Part shown: one piece after another, positions 44,151 to 51,322 of the stretch
Numbering within the stretch: position 1 is the first letter of the stretch
How the letters are laid out: the number at the start of each line of letters is the position of its first letter
From: Mycobacterium vicinigordonae
GTDB taxonomy: Bacteria > Actinomycetota > Actinomycetes > Mycobacteriales > Mycobacteriaceae
Reading direction: 5' to 3'
Length of the DNA: 64,000 nucleotides
Assembly (NCBI RefSeq): GCF_013466425.1
Contig: NZ_CP059165.1
Location: forward strand, 3,658,001 to 3,722,000
Notes under the pieces: model-generated
What the model saw: only the letters and a program-made list of their open reading frames with translations
What the model was told of the DNA's origin: nothing
Database searches by the model: none
Position numbers and translations under genes: made by a program

Positions 44151-45016
44151 CCGATCTGCGCGGCGCGCGGAACGATCTGCTCACACAGCCGCGCGACGAA
44201 ACCCGCTGGATCCGGATTGGGCGGAAGTGGACCGACGTTGACCAGATCGACACCCAGAGCCGCGTATTGCTCCATCTCACGCAGATACGCTGATACATCG
44301 TCAAACGGGTCGCGGACCAGACCGGCCGTCTTGCGGATCTCGGCAGGATCGCGGTCGACATCGGTGCAGTGGCGTTCGAGCACCTCGATTTTGTGTGCCA
44401 GCTGATCGACCGACGAGACACTGACATTCCATACATCGGCGTACTGGGCGACCAGGCGCAGGGTCTTCTTCTCCCCAGCACCGCCGATCATGATCGGAAT
44501 TCGCTGCAGCGGCAGCGGCTGGCAGATCGTCTCGGCAAGTTGGTAGTGCGACCCCAGGTACGGCCCGCAGTCAGCGCTCCACATCTGCCGGCAGACTTGA
44601 ACGGTTTCTTCGAGCATCTCGAAGCGAGCCCGAAGCGGCGGGAACGGGATGCCCAGTGCCAGGTGCTCGCGCTGATACCACGCAGCACCGAGTCCGAGCA
44701 TGGAGCGGCCCCGCGACAAAACGTCAAGTGTGGCCACGACTTTTGCCAACACACCGGGATAGCGGTAGGTGACACCGGTGACCAGCATGCTCAACGTGAT
44801 GGTCTTCGTCTTGGCCGCTAGAAAGCCCAGCGAGGTATAACCCTCCAAAAAGGGGTCCTCCGCCTTGCCCAGGCTCTCCATCTGCAGGAAATGATCGGCC
44901 AGGGTGAGCATGGTCATGCCACCGGCCTCGGCGGTCAGCGCCACATCTGTCAGCGTGTGGTCGAATCCGCCGGCCGAAACGGTGACGAAATCGACGAAGT
45001 GCAAACCTAGTTCCAT
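44147..45016 (-). CDS. LLM-class F420-dependent oxidoreductase, copy 1
   Basis: This luciferase-like (TIM-barrel) enzyme of 289 aa probably uses coenzyme F420 for hydride transfer to an unknown substrate. It opens MELGLHFVDFVTVSAGGFDH. Typical blocks are MLTLADHFLQMES, MLVTGVTYRYPGVLAKVVAT, LGLGAAWYQREHLALGIPFP and IPIMIGGAGEKKTLRL. ATG 45016 is preferred, with AAAGGA 10 bases upstream, although the frame is open to 45148. It is a clear paralogue of the gene at 49753, sharing many of these blocks almost word for word. It sits 19 bp after the SDR gene. Confidence 0.88.
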   Translation of the reverse strand: MELGLHFVDFVTVSAGGFDHTLTDVALTAEAGGMTMLTLADHFLQMESLGKAEDPFLEGYTSLGFLAAKTKTITLSMLVTGVTYRYPGVLAKVVATLDVLSRGRSMLGLGAAWYQREHLALGIPFPPLRARFEMLEETVQVCRQMWSADCGPYLGSHYQLAETICQPLPLQRIPIMIGGAGEKKTLRLVAQYADVWNVSVSSVDQLAHKIEVLERHCTDVDRDPAEIRKTAGLVRDPFDDVSAYLREMEQYAALGVDLVNVGPLPPNPDPAGFVARLCEQIVPRAAQIG

Positions 45017-45035
45017 TGGAATCGATTCCTTTCGG

Positions 45036-45836
45036 CTAGAGAGCGCGCGAGCTGCCGCCGTCGATGACGTATTCGGCTCCGGTGATGTAGGCGGCCCGGG
45101 GCGAGACCAGGAACGCGACCAGTTCGGCGACATCGGCGGGGTGGCCAAAACCTCCCGTCGGTATGCCGCCGAGTGTCTTGATCAGCTCTTTCATCGCGCG
45201 GTCGTAGCTGGTTCCCTGCTGGTCTGCCAACTCACCGACCATCTGCTTGGCCGCGTCAGTCTCGACCGCACCCGGGGCCACCGCATTGACGCGAATACCG
45301 CTGGTTCCCAGCTCATTTGCCAGCGCCTTGCTGTAATTCGCCAGCGCGGACTTGGCCGCGGCGTAGGGCACCGCGGTGGGCAATGGTGCCCGACGTGCGA
45401 TCGAGGTGATGTGCACGATCGCCCCGCTGCCACGCTCGACCATGGCTGGAATAAGTTGGCGATCCAATCGGACCGCGGCCAAGAAATTGGTGTTGATCGC
45501 CCACTGCCAGTCAGCCTCGGTCAGTGCCGCGATCCCGCCGTCGGCCTGCGGTGAACCGCCGACATTGTCGACGACAATGTCGATCTCGCCGAGTCGAAGC
45601 GTCGCCTCGCGAGCGAGGATGTCTATGCCCTCGGGGGTGCTGACATCGGCGACGACGACCTCCTCCGCCGCGCTGTTGCTGTGCATCGAGCGGGCCGCAA
45701 CCACGACCCTGGCGCCACCGGCACGAAGTCGTTCGGCGATGGCGCGGCCGATTCCGCGGGTGCCCCCGGTCACCACTGCGTTCTTTCCAACGAACTCCTT
45801 GCTGTCGATGCGAAAATCGGTTCGCGATGTGGTCAC
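45036..45836 (-). CDS. Short-chain dehydrogenase/reductase, first gene of SDR-LLM-SMP30 operon
   Basis: This 266-aa classical SDR has the NAD(P) loop [32 protein letters not shown] in place of the usual NAG, and the catalytic Ser-Tyr-Lys in [20 protein letters not shown] and the following Lys. The C-terminal [14 protein letters not shown] is the normal SDR ending. GTG 45836 is chosen because AGGAG stands 5 bases upstream; a start at 45863 is also open. It is divergent from the TetR gene, and the 130-bp gap holds the operator at 45901-45934, so control by that TetR is very likely. Confidence 0.9.
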   Translation of the reverse strand: MTTSRTDFRIDSKEFVGKNAVVTGGTRGIGRAIAERLRAGGARVVVAARSMHSNSAAEEVVVADVSTPEGIDILAREATLRLGEIDIVVDNVGGSPQADGGIAALTEADWQWAINTNFLAAVRLDRQLIPAMVERGSGAIVHITSIARRAPLPTAVPYAAAKSALANYSKALANELGTSGIRVNAVAPGAVETDAAKQMVGELADQQGTSYDRAMKELIKTLGGIPTGGFGHPADVAELVAFLVSPRAAYITGAEYVIDGGSSRAL

Positions 45837-45900
45837 GTCATCTCCTGTCGGCCGGCGGGGCAACCCCCGCCGTGAGGCTGGGGTGACTATTGTGGACTCG

Positions 45901-45934
45901 CGGTCCGTTTTCTACTATACGGACCGGCGGTCCG
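45901..45934. promoter_or_regulatory. TetR operator: three alternating CGGTCCG half-sites
   Basis: Half-sites CGGTCCG (45901-45907), CGGACCG (45920-45926) and CGGTCCG (45928-45934) form two overlapping inverted repeats. The right pair is a compact 7-1-7 palindrome. The left pair has arms of 8 bases (CGGTCCGT/ACGGACCG) around a TTTCTACTAT spacer that could include a -10 box. They lie in the divergent gap between the SDR operon and the TetR gene. A regulator controlling both directions would bind exactly here. Confidence 0.75.
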
Positions 45935-45966
45935 AATTTAAACAACGGGAACGGAGGCCCCCACCC

Positions 45967-46539
45967 GTGGTCCGATCTGATGCCGCGCGAAATCGTGCGT
46001 CGATACTTGCCTGCGCCGACGAGCTATTCGCCCGCACACATTCGCCAGCAGCGGTGACGATGGAGGAGGTCGCCACCGCTGCTGGAGTCGGGAAGGGGAC
46101 ACTGTTCCGACGTTTCGGAGATCGTGCCGAGCTGATCCGCGCCGTCGTCGAGCATCGATCCGCAGCGCTACGCGATGCCGTCGAGCACGGGCCCCCTCCG
46201 CTCGGGCCCGATACCGCCGCGCGCGAGCGCCTTGCCGCGCTGCTGCACGCCCTGGTGGATTTTAAAGTGCGCAATCGCGCGCTGTCACTGGCCATGGAAT
46301 CATCGCGGGACGGCAATCCTTATGGCCTGAACTACCAATGGATGCACCAGGTATTCACCCATACACTCGAAACGCTTTCGCCGCCAATGGATTCCGCGTG
46401 GTTGGCGCATACCCTACTTGCGGCGGTACGGGCCGATCTTGTCGAATACCTTACCGAAACAGAGGGATACAGTGTCACCGCACTGAATGACCAGCTGAGC
46501 GACCTCGTCAACCACCTCACCCAACACCCTCGCGCATAG
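45967..46539 (+). CDS. TetR-family transcriptional regulator
   Basis: This is a 190-aa repressor. The N-terminal helix-turn-helix is RNRASILACADELFARTHSP then VTMEEVATAAGVGKGTLFRR FGDRAELIRAVVEH, with the conserved G-x-G-T-L-F-R-R-F recognition helix. The C-terminal helical ligand domain is of no specific named class. GTG 45967 is chosen, with GGAGG 9 bases upstream; the frame is open far further left but only as the shadow of the SDR. It likely represses itself and the SDR-LLM-SMP30 operon through the CGGTCCG sites. Confidence 0.92.
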   Translation: MVRSDAARNRASILACADELFARTHSPAAVTMEEVATAAGVGKGTLFRRFGDRAELIRAVVEHRSAALRDAVEHGPPPLGPDTAARERLAALLHALVDFKVRNRALSLAMESSRDGNPYGLNYQWMHQVFTHTLETLSPPMDSAWLAHTLLAAVRADLVEYLTETEGYSVTALNDQLSDLVNHLTQHPRA

Positions 46540-46600
46540 CCCGATACTCGTCCGGGTGCAATGCTGCTACGCGGTCACCCAGAATGGCTGTCAAGCCAGG

Positions 46601-47923
46601 TCACGGTAGGGGGATGGCGTCGAAGATATGCTCGGGGTCGTAGCGCCGTTTCGCCTCCAAGAGCCGGCTCCGATTGGTTCGATAGGCATCTCGCGCGCGC
46701 GAATCGTCCGGCGCCATGAGGTTGGCCCAACCGCCGGGCAGTGCGATGTCGTCGAGTCGGCGCAAGGTTCGCTCCAACCAGTCGCGTTCGGTGCGCCCAT
46801 CGCCGGCCGTCCACATTCCGAGGATCTCGACCACCAGATGTGGCTCGCGGTGTGCAAAAGACGTGGCGCTGACGGGGATTCGCGTCGCCGCACCGTGTGC
46901 GTGGTGAACGATGACCACGCACTGGGCCGGCATGGAGTCGACCGACGCGATGAATGCGTCGATGAACGCTTCGTTTATCTCTGGCACGATACGTGCCCCC
47001 GCCCAATAGTTCGCTCCGGCAGGGAAGGTTTCGGACGCGATACGCGCCATGTCGGCAATGCGACGTCGTGAGACGTCGTCGAGGACCGGTACACCGAGGT
47101 TCCGCACGCGGTGGATGTGGGCTTCGGCGACGTCCTGCGGGCCCGCCCACACTGGGCTCGTGAACACGACCGGTCCATCCGGTGTTCGCATCGCACTGAA
47201 CACCACGTCGAATGCGTCGGCGATATCGCGGTACACATCGGCCAGTCCGCGCAGGACGCGGCGCGCCTGCGGCCATCCGAATGCAACCGCGCCGGCGGTC
47301 ACCTCCGATATCGGATGAAGACGCACCTCGATCTCGACGACGACGCCGAAATTGCCTCCCCCACCGCGCAACGCCCAAAAGAGCTCGAGTTCGCGCTCGG
47401 TGTCGGTGTCGACGATGCTTCCATCGCCCAACACCACCCGGGCCGACAGCAGGTTGTCCACGCCCATACCCGCTACCCCGATGAGCGGTCCGTAGCCGCC
47501 GCCGAGGACGAGACCCACGACGCCCACGGAGCCGACCGAGCCAACCGCGGCACATCGGCCGTGGACCGCTGCCGCCCCGAGCAGATCGTCGGCGACGGCG
47601 CCTCCACCGACTCGTGCCGTATCGCCGCGAATCTCCACCCCACGCATGTCCGCAAGATCGATGACCAGGCCCCCGGGCCGGATGGCGCGGCCAGCGAAGT
47701 CGTGACCTCCGCCGCGTACCGAGATCGCCAGCTCGTGGCGGCGTGCCACCCGGACGGTATCGGCCACTTCCACCGCGGTCTGCGGGCGCACGATCACCGC
47801 AGGCACGTGGTCGACAGCGCCGTTCCATACCCGCCGCTGTCGCTCGAAGTCCGCGCCGCCCAGGACACGACCGTCGGGCAGGTCTGCGGCGAGCCGGGTT
47901 GCGATCGATGACGTGATGGACAC
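46601..47923 (-). CDS. Berberine-bridge-type FAD-linked oxidase
   Basis: This 440-aa flavoprotein oxidase of the VAO/BBE family is expected to oxidise an alcohol, sugar or ring system with O2. The FAD domain shows SVRGGGHDFAGRAIRPGGLV, with His74 as the usual covalent flavin ligand. HGRCAAVGSVGSVG then LVLGGGYGPLIG follows; Cys124 sits where bicovalent members carry their second flavin bond. The C-terminal BBE element is YRTNRSRLLEAKRRYDPEHI. No secretion signal is seen. It is convergent with the TetR gene. The substrate is unknown, but a tailoring role in the neighbouring cluster is plausible. Confidence 0.9.
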   Translation of the reverse strand: MSITSSIATRLAADLPDGRVLGGADFERQRRVWNGAVDHVPAVIVRPQTAVEVADTVRVARRHELAISVRGGGHDFAGRAIRPGGLVIDLADMRGVEIRGDTARVGGGAVADDLLGAAAVHGRCAAVGSVGSVGVVGLVLGGGYGPLIGVAGMGVDNLLSARVVLGDGSIVDTDTERELELFWALRGGGGNFGVVVEIEVRLHPISEVTAGAVAFGWPQARRVLRGLADVYRDIADAFDVVFSAMRTPDGPVVFTSPVWAGPQDVAEAHIHRVRNLGVPVLDDVSRRRIADMARIASETFPAGANYWAGARIVPEINEAFIDAFIASVDSMPAQCVVIVHHAHGAATRIPVSATSFAHREPHLVVEILGMWTAGDGRTERDWLERTLRRLDDIALPGGWANLMAPDDSRARDAYRTNRSRLLEAKRRYDPEHIFDAIPLP

Positions 47924-47947
47924 GAGATTCTCCTAGTGGACCCGAGC

Positions 47948-48123
47948 CTAGAAACGGCCCGCTGAATTCACTTGTTGGTTGACGGCGACTTTGGCGTAAC
48001 CCCGCTGAAGGAACAGCGTCATGGCGATCGCCAGGAGCGTGGCGCGGGTCTGGGCTGCGCTTCGTTGCGCAACGGGGAGCGATATGTCCGCTCAGGCTTG
48101 GCGTTTGGGCACCTGTCGACCAT
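47948..48123 (-). pseudogene. Decayed TetR-family regulator N terminus (copy 2, inverted)
   Basis: On the minus strand from ATG 48123 the frame reads MVDRCPNAKPERTYRSPLRN, then, after a one-base shift, AAQTRATLLAIAMTLFLQRG YAKVAVNQQV, and stops at TAG (47948-47950). This is the same TetR N terminus as at 43010. For example, 32 of 39 bases agree over the MRLFLQRGCAKV-coding stretch. It is both frameshifted and truncated. It is divergent from the methyltransferase relic at 48195, mirroring the layout at 42926/43010. Confidence 0.72.
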
Positions 48124-48194
48124 ACGATGTAGCCTACATATAATCAATATAGCTTTGATACAGCCGATAGTTGTTTGCCAGAGTTAAGGAGCTC

Positions 48195-48318
48195 ATGCCA
48201 ATTTCAGCTCTTACCAGCAGGTTTAGCCGCGAGGCACCGCCAGCCAAGATGGTGCGGACCGTCAAGACCATTCACCACGATCTCGATCGACCGCACCGCG
48301 CGCTGGCACGTCCCCGGC
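48195..48318 (+). pseudogene. Truncated methyltransferase 5' end
   Basis: ATG 48195 begins MPISALTSRFSREAPPAKMV and continues with RTVKTIHHDLDRPHRALARP. This aligns without gaps with the start of the intact methyltransferase (MPMSALTATFRRQTPPAKVV). Similarity ends near 48318 and the frame then runs into unrelated sequence, so the catalytic domain is lost. GTTAAGGAGCTC before the ATG is also shared. The remaining 140 bp up to the monooxygenase start show no gene. Confidence 0.75.
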
Positions 48319-48460
48319 AACTGTGTCGCCGGACAGGTCCGCGGTGTGTCCGACGACGACCGTCGCCGCCGATTCGAACACCATCGACACATGAGAAAAA
48401 GGGCTCGGCGACGTCGGCATTCGCACTGTGCCAGAGAAACGAACGATCGCGAGGACAACG

Positions 48461-49639
48461 ATGACGAAGTTCACAACAGAGAACCCGAAATCCGACGAAT
48501 TACGGGAGACGGCAACACGTTTGCAGCCACTGCTGCGGGAATTCGCCGCTTACGGCGACGACCATCGACGGGCAGCCGACGAACTGATCGACGCGTTACG
48601 GGTGGCCGGTATGTTCCGGCTGTCGACACCGGCCCGGTTCGGCGGCCACCAGATCGACACCCACACATTGCTGGACATCACCACCCGGCTCGGCATGGCC
48701 GATGCCTCGGCTGCGTGGTTGGTCGCGGTGGCGTCCACGGGCGCCTGGATGCTCGACACCTACGCTTCCAATGAAGCCAAAGAAGAGGTGTTCGGGGCGG
48801 ATCCCGACGCCTGCATCGCCGGAGCCGGCGAATCTGGAAGCGGCCAGCGCGTCGACGGCGGCTTGCTGATCACCGGACGTTGGCCGTACGCCTCGGGCTC
48901 GGTCCACGCGACGTGGGCGGTCCTGGGCGCTGGGGTTGCCGGCGCCGAAGGCGCGCCCGACGAGGCCTACTTCTGCCTGGTGCCTGCGTCCGAGGTGACG
49001 CTCGAAGACACCTGGCACACGGTCGGAATGCGCGGCACCGGCAGCAATACCTGGGTCGCGCAGGACGTGTTCGTGCCCGCCCATCGGTTGATCTCGTTGA
49101 CGCCGACGGCCGAGGACTCGCCGACGGAGACGCCGCCACCGTTCGGATCGGTGTTCATGCTGGTCGCCGCGGCGGGGCTGGCCGGACCACTGCTCGGTGC
49201 CGGACGCGCGGCCCTGGACCTGGTGATCCAGGACGCACCGGACAAGGGCGTGCACCACACCGTACTGGCCCGGCGCAGCGAGTCGGTCGGCGTACAGATT
49301 CAAGTCGGCGAGGCCGCCCTGAAACTGCGTACCGCCGAACTGCACGTGCGCGCTGTAGCCGATGACTTAGCCGGCCACAGGCAGGGTGCACTCGACTACG
49401 ACCGGCGCGCGCAGGCCCGAGCGGATTACGGTTACGCCATGGCGCAAGCGCTCCAGGCGATGACCATCCTGGTGAACGTCCACGGTGCCGGTTCCTTCGC
49501 CGAAACCAGTGCGATGCAGCGCCACTTCCGTGACGTCAACACCGCCGCCCGCCATGCCGGGTTCAACCCGATGGTCGGCTACGAAGTGCTCGGCAAAGCG
49601 CTGCTCGGACAGTCCGAGCGCATTTGCCCGATGTTATAA
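48461..49639 (+). CDS. Flavin-dependent monooxygenase, acyl-CoA dehydrogenase fold (HsaA-like)
   Basis: This 392-aa protein of the group D flavin monooxygenases (acyl-CoA dehydrogenase fold) would need reduced flavin from a separate reductase. The N-terminal helices include RLQPLLREFAAYGDDHRRAA and LRVAGMFRLSTPARFGGHQI. The middle beta domain has RWPYASGSVHATWAVLGAGV and TWHTVGMRGTGSNTWVAQDV. The C-terminal helices include MQRHFRDVNTAARHAGFNPM. Similar enzymes hydroxylate phenols or polyketide products. ATG 48461 has GAGG 6 bases upstream. It is the first intact gene of the rightward set leading to the Pfa operon. Confidence 0.87.
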   Translation: MTKFTTENPKSDELRETATRLQPLLREFAAYGDDHRRAADELIDALRVAGMFRLSTPARFGGHQIDTHTLLDITTRLGMADASAAWLVAVASTGAWMLDTYASNEAKEEVFGADPDACIAGAGESGSGQRVDGGLLITGRWPYASGSVHATWAVLGAGVAGAEGAPDEAYFCLVPASEVTLEDTWHTVGMRGTGSNTWVAQDVFVPAHRLISLTPTAEDSPTETPPPFGSVFMLVAAAGLAGPLLGAGRAALDLVIQDAPDKGVHHTVLARRSESVGVQIQVGEAALKLRTAELHVRAVADDLAGHRQGALDYDRRAQARADYGYAMAQALQAMTILVNVHGAGSFAETSAMQRHFRDVNTAARHAGFNPMVGYEVLGKALLGQSERICPML

Positions 49640-49752
49640 GGCGCGGAGAGCTTCTGCCGACGATACGTGTCGCAACACGGCATCAACCCCTTGACCGCAC
49701 GGCCGGAAACGTTGCCGTTACACAGAAATAAGTTCACGAAGGAGTCGTGGCC

Positions 49753-50640
49753 ATGGAAATAGGTATCCACTACATCGACTTTCTGCCCAACAATCCCGAG
49801 AGATTAGCCCCCACTCTCGCAGCAACTGCCAAGGCCGCAGAAGAGTTGGGGGCAACCATGTTTAGCTGTGGCGACCACTTTTTCCAGGTCGAGAACCTCG
49901 GCTTACTCGACGTGACCGGTGTCGGCCAGGCCGACGACCCCTACCTCGAGGGATATACCAGCCTCGGCTTCATCGCTGGCCAAACCAGCACAATTGCTCT
50001 GGCCATGTTGGTCACGGGAGTGACTTATCGCCACCCCGGTGTGCTTGCCAAGACCATCAGCACGCTTGACATTCTTTCGCAGGGCCGGGCAACTCTGGGA
50101 ATTGGCGCAGCCTGGTATCAGCGCGAACACCTGGCGCTTGGGGTGCCTTTCCCGCGGGCGCGAACTCGTCTGGAGATGCTGGAAGAAACCCTGCAGATCT
50201 GCCGACAAATGTGGAGCCCAAACAACGGGCCCTATACGGGCAAGCACTACCACCTGGCGGAAACGATATGCGAACCCCAACCGCTGGGCCCCTTACCGAT
50301 TCTCGTCGGCGGCGACGGTAAGACCACAACACTTCTCGCAGCTCGATACGGCGACGCATGGAACAGCGTGGCCTCCCCCGAGCAACTTCCGCAACAACTC
50401 GACACGCTGCGTCGGCATTGCGACGCTGTGGGCCGGGACTTCGCAACGCTTCGGCTCACTGCTGGGCTGTTCACGAACCCCTTTGATGACCTCGACGGCT
50501 ACCTCGCAACCCTGGAACGCTACGCCGCGCTGGGCATCGAACTGGTCAACGTTGGACCTTTTCCCGGTGACCCAGACCCCGAAGGCTTCGTGCGACGAGT
50601 CGGGGAACGAATTATCCCCGTCGCTAACCAATTCGAATAA
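49753..50640 (+). CDS. LLM-class F420-dependent oxidoreductase, copy 2
   Basis: This 295-aa luciferase-like protein is a paralogue of the gene at 44147. Shared blocks include DDPYLEGYTSLGF, MLVTGVTYRHPGVLAKTIST, LGIGAAWYQREHLALGVPFP and ILVGGDGKTTTLLAARYGDA. It likely uses F420 as hydride donor or acceptor. ATG 49753 is chosen because AAGGAG is 8 bases upstream; GTG 49747 is only 2 bases from it. The gene lies 113 bp after the monooxygenase gene, an arrangement that could supply or use reduced cofactors for a shared pathway. Confidence 0.88.
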   Translation: MEIGIHYIDFLPNNPERLAPTLAATAKAAEELGATMFSCGDHFFQVENLGLLDVTGVGQADDPYLEGYTSLGFIAGQTSTIALAMLVTGVTYRHPGVLAKTISTLDILSQGRATLGIGAAWYQREHLALGVPFPRARTRLEMLEETLQICRQMWSPNNGPYTGKHYHLAETICEPQPLGPLPILVGGDGKTTTLLAARYGDAWNSVASPEQLPQQLDTLRRHCDAVGRDFATLRLTAGLFTNPFDDLDGYLATLERYAALGIELVNVGPFPGDPDPEGFVRRVGERIIPVANQFE

Positions 50641-50675
50641 CCACAGAGCCGCCTGAAGTAACAAGAAGCGCACCA

Positions 50676-50957
50676 ATGCCATGCCGTAACTCAGTTGGTG
50701 GACACCACGCCGCATCGTCCAGCACGGTGTCCACCTCGTCCGCCGGCTACGGGATCAGGAGCAGAGCGCCGAGAACCGCCGCGGTGGGCCTTCTACTGGC
50801 GGTGCTGTGTACGGCAGCCTGTGCCAGAACGCGGCCCGGCAGCGTGCCCCGGAACGTTCAGGTCGGAAATCGGTTCATCCCCAATCAGGTTGGCGCGTCT
50901 GGTCGGGGCCAGGTCGTGGTGCGGGGAAAGGACTTACTGCGAGACGGACGGCCATGA
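50676..50957 (+). CDS. Possible small secreted or lipoprotein-like ORF (doubtful)
   Basis: This 93-codon frame has a hydrophobic stretch RTAAVGLLLAVLCTAACART after a basic region, which looks like a signal peptide ending in a poor lipobox (TAAC). The short mature part (RNVQVGNRFIPNQVGASGRG) has no known domain. A long Ser/Ala-rich stretch before the hydrophobic part suggests that the true start, if any, is internal. No good ribosome site is visible. It could be chance. Confidence 0.25.
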   Translation: MPCRNSVGGHHAASSSTVSTSSAGYGIRSRAPRTAAVGLLLAVLCTAACARTRPGSVPRNVQVGNRFIPNQVGASGRGQVVVRGKDLLRDGRP

Positions 50958-51115
50958 GCCGCGCCCCCAACCGAATCCGCAGAACTGATGTCGGAGACTG
51001 TTCCGCGATCAAATTACTGCGGTCTGCGAGTATCCGGTAATTACCGCAGGAGGGGCCGCTCCACCGCTTTTCGCCTGACTCTTGTCAGAGGGTGTTCGAC
51101 TCGGCGTCGTCACCT

Positions 51116-51165
51116 CATGACAGGGTGGGTATCGACGCCGCATGACAGGGTGGGTATCGACGCCG
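51116..51165 (+). repeat. 25-bp perfect tandem repeat (two copies) upstream of pfaD
   Basis: Two head-to-tail copies (51116-51140 and 51141-51165) begin CATGACAGGG and end TATCGACGCCG. The core GTGGGTATCGA (51125-51135 and 51150-51160) occurs a third time, inverted, at 51223-51233. The distance to the pfaD start is about 160 bp from the tandem pair and 90 bp from the inverted copy. Three copies of an 11-base word in 110 bp are not expected by chance and look like regulator sites. Confidence 0.7.
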
Positions 51166-51322
51166 CCAATTGCCCACCACATTCTGGCAAGGCCTCGAAT
51201 GAGGCGAGCACGGACCGTAGGCTCGATACCCACGTAACGGATGTTAATGAGACACTCGTCCAGATTTCTTGAGTTATGTCGTCCACCCGGCAATACACGT
51301 CGCTAGCGGTTATTGAGGGAAA

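Larger units (their letters stand above)
50641..51322. other. Long region upstream of the Pfa operon
   Basis: These 682 bp lie between the LLM gene and pfaD. They contain one doubtful small reading frame (50676-50957), the 25-bp tandem repeat at 51116-51165 and an inverted copy of its core at 51223-51233. Nothing else gene-like is seen. The size and the repeats suggest that a main promoter and control region of the Pfa operon lies here. Confidence 0.55.

Noticed and set aside
48320..48460. Continuation of the methyltransferase-like frame up to the monooxygenase gene
   Set aside because: Similarity to the intact methyltransferase ends near 48318. The rest is Arg-rich frame noise.
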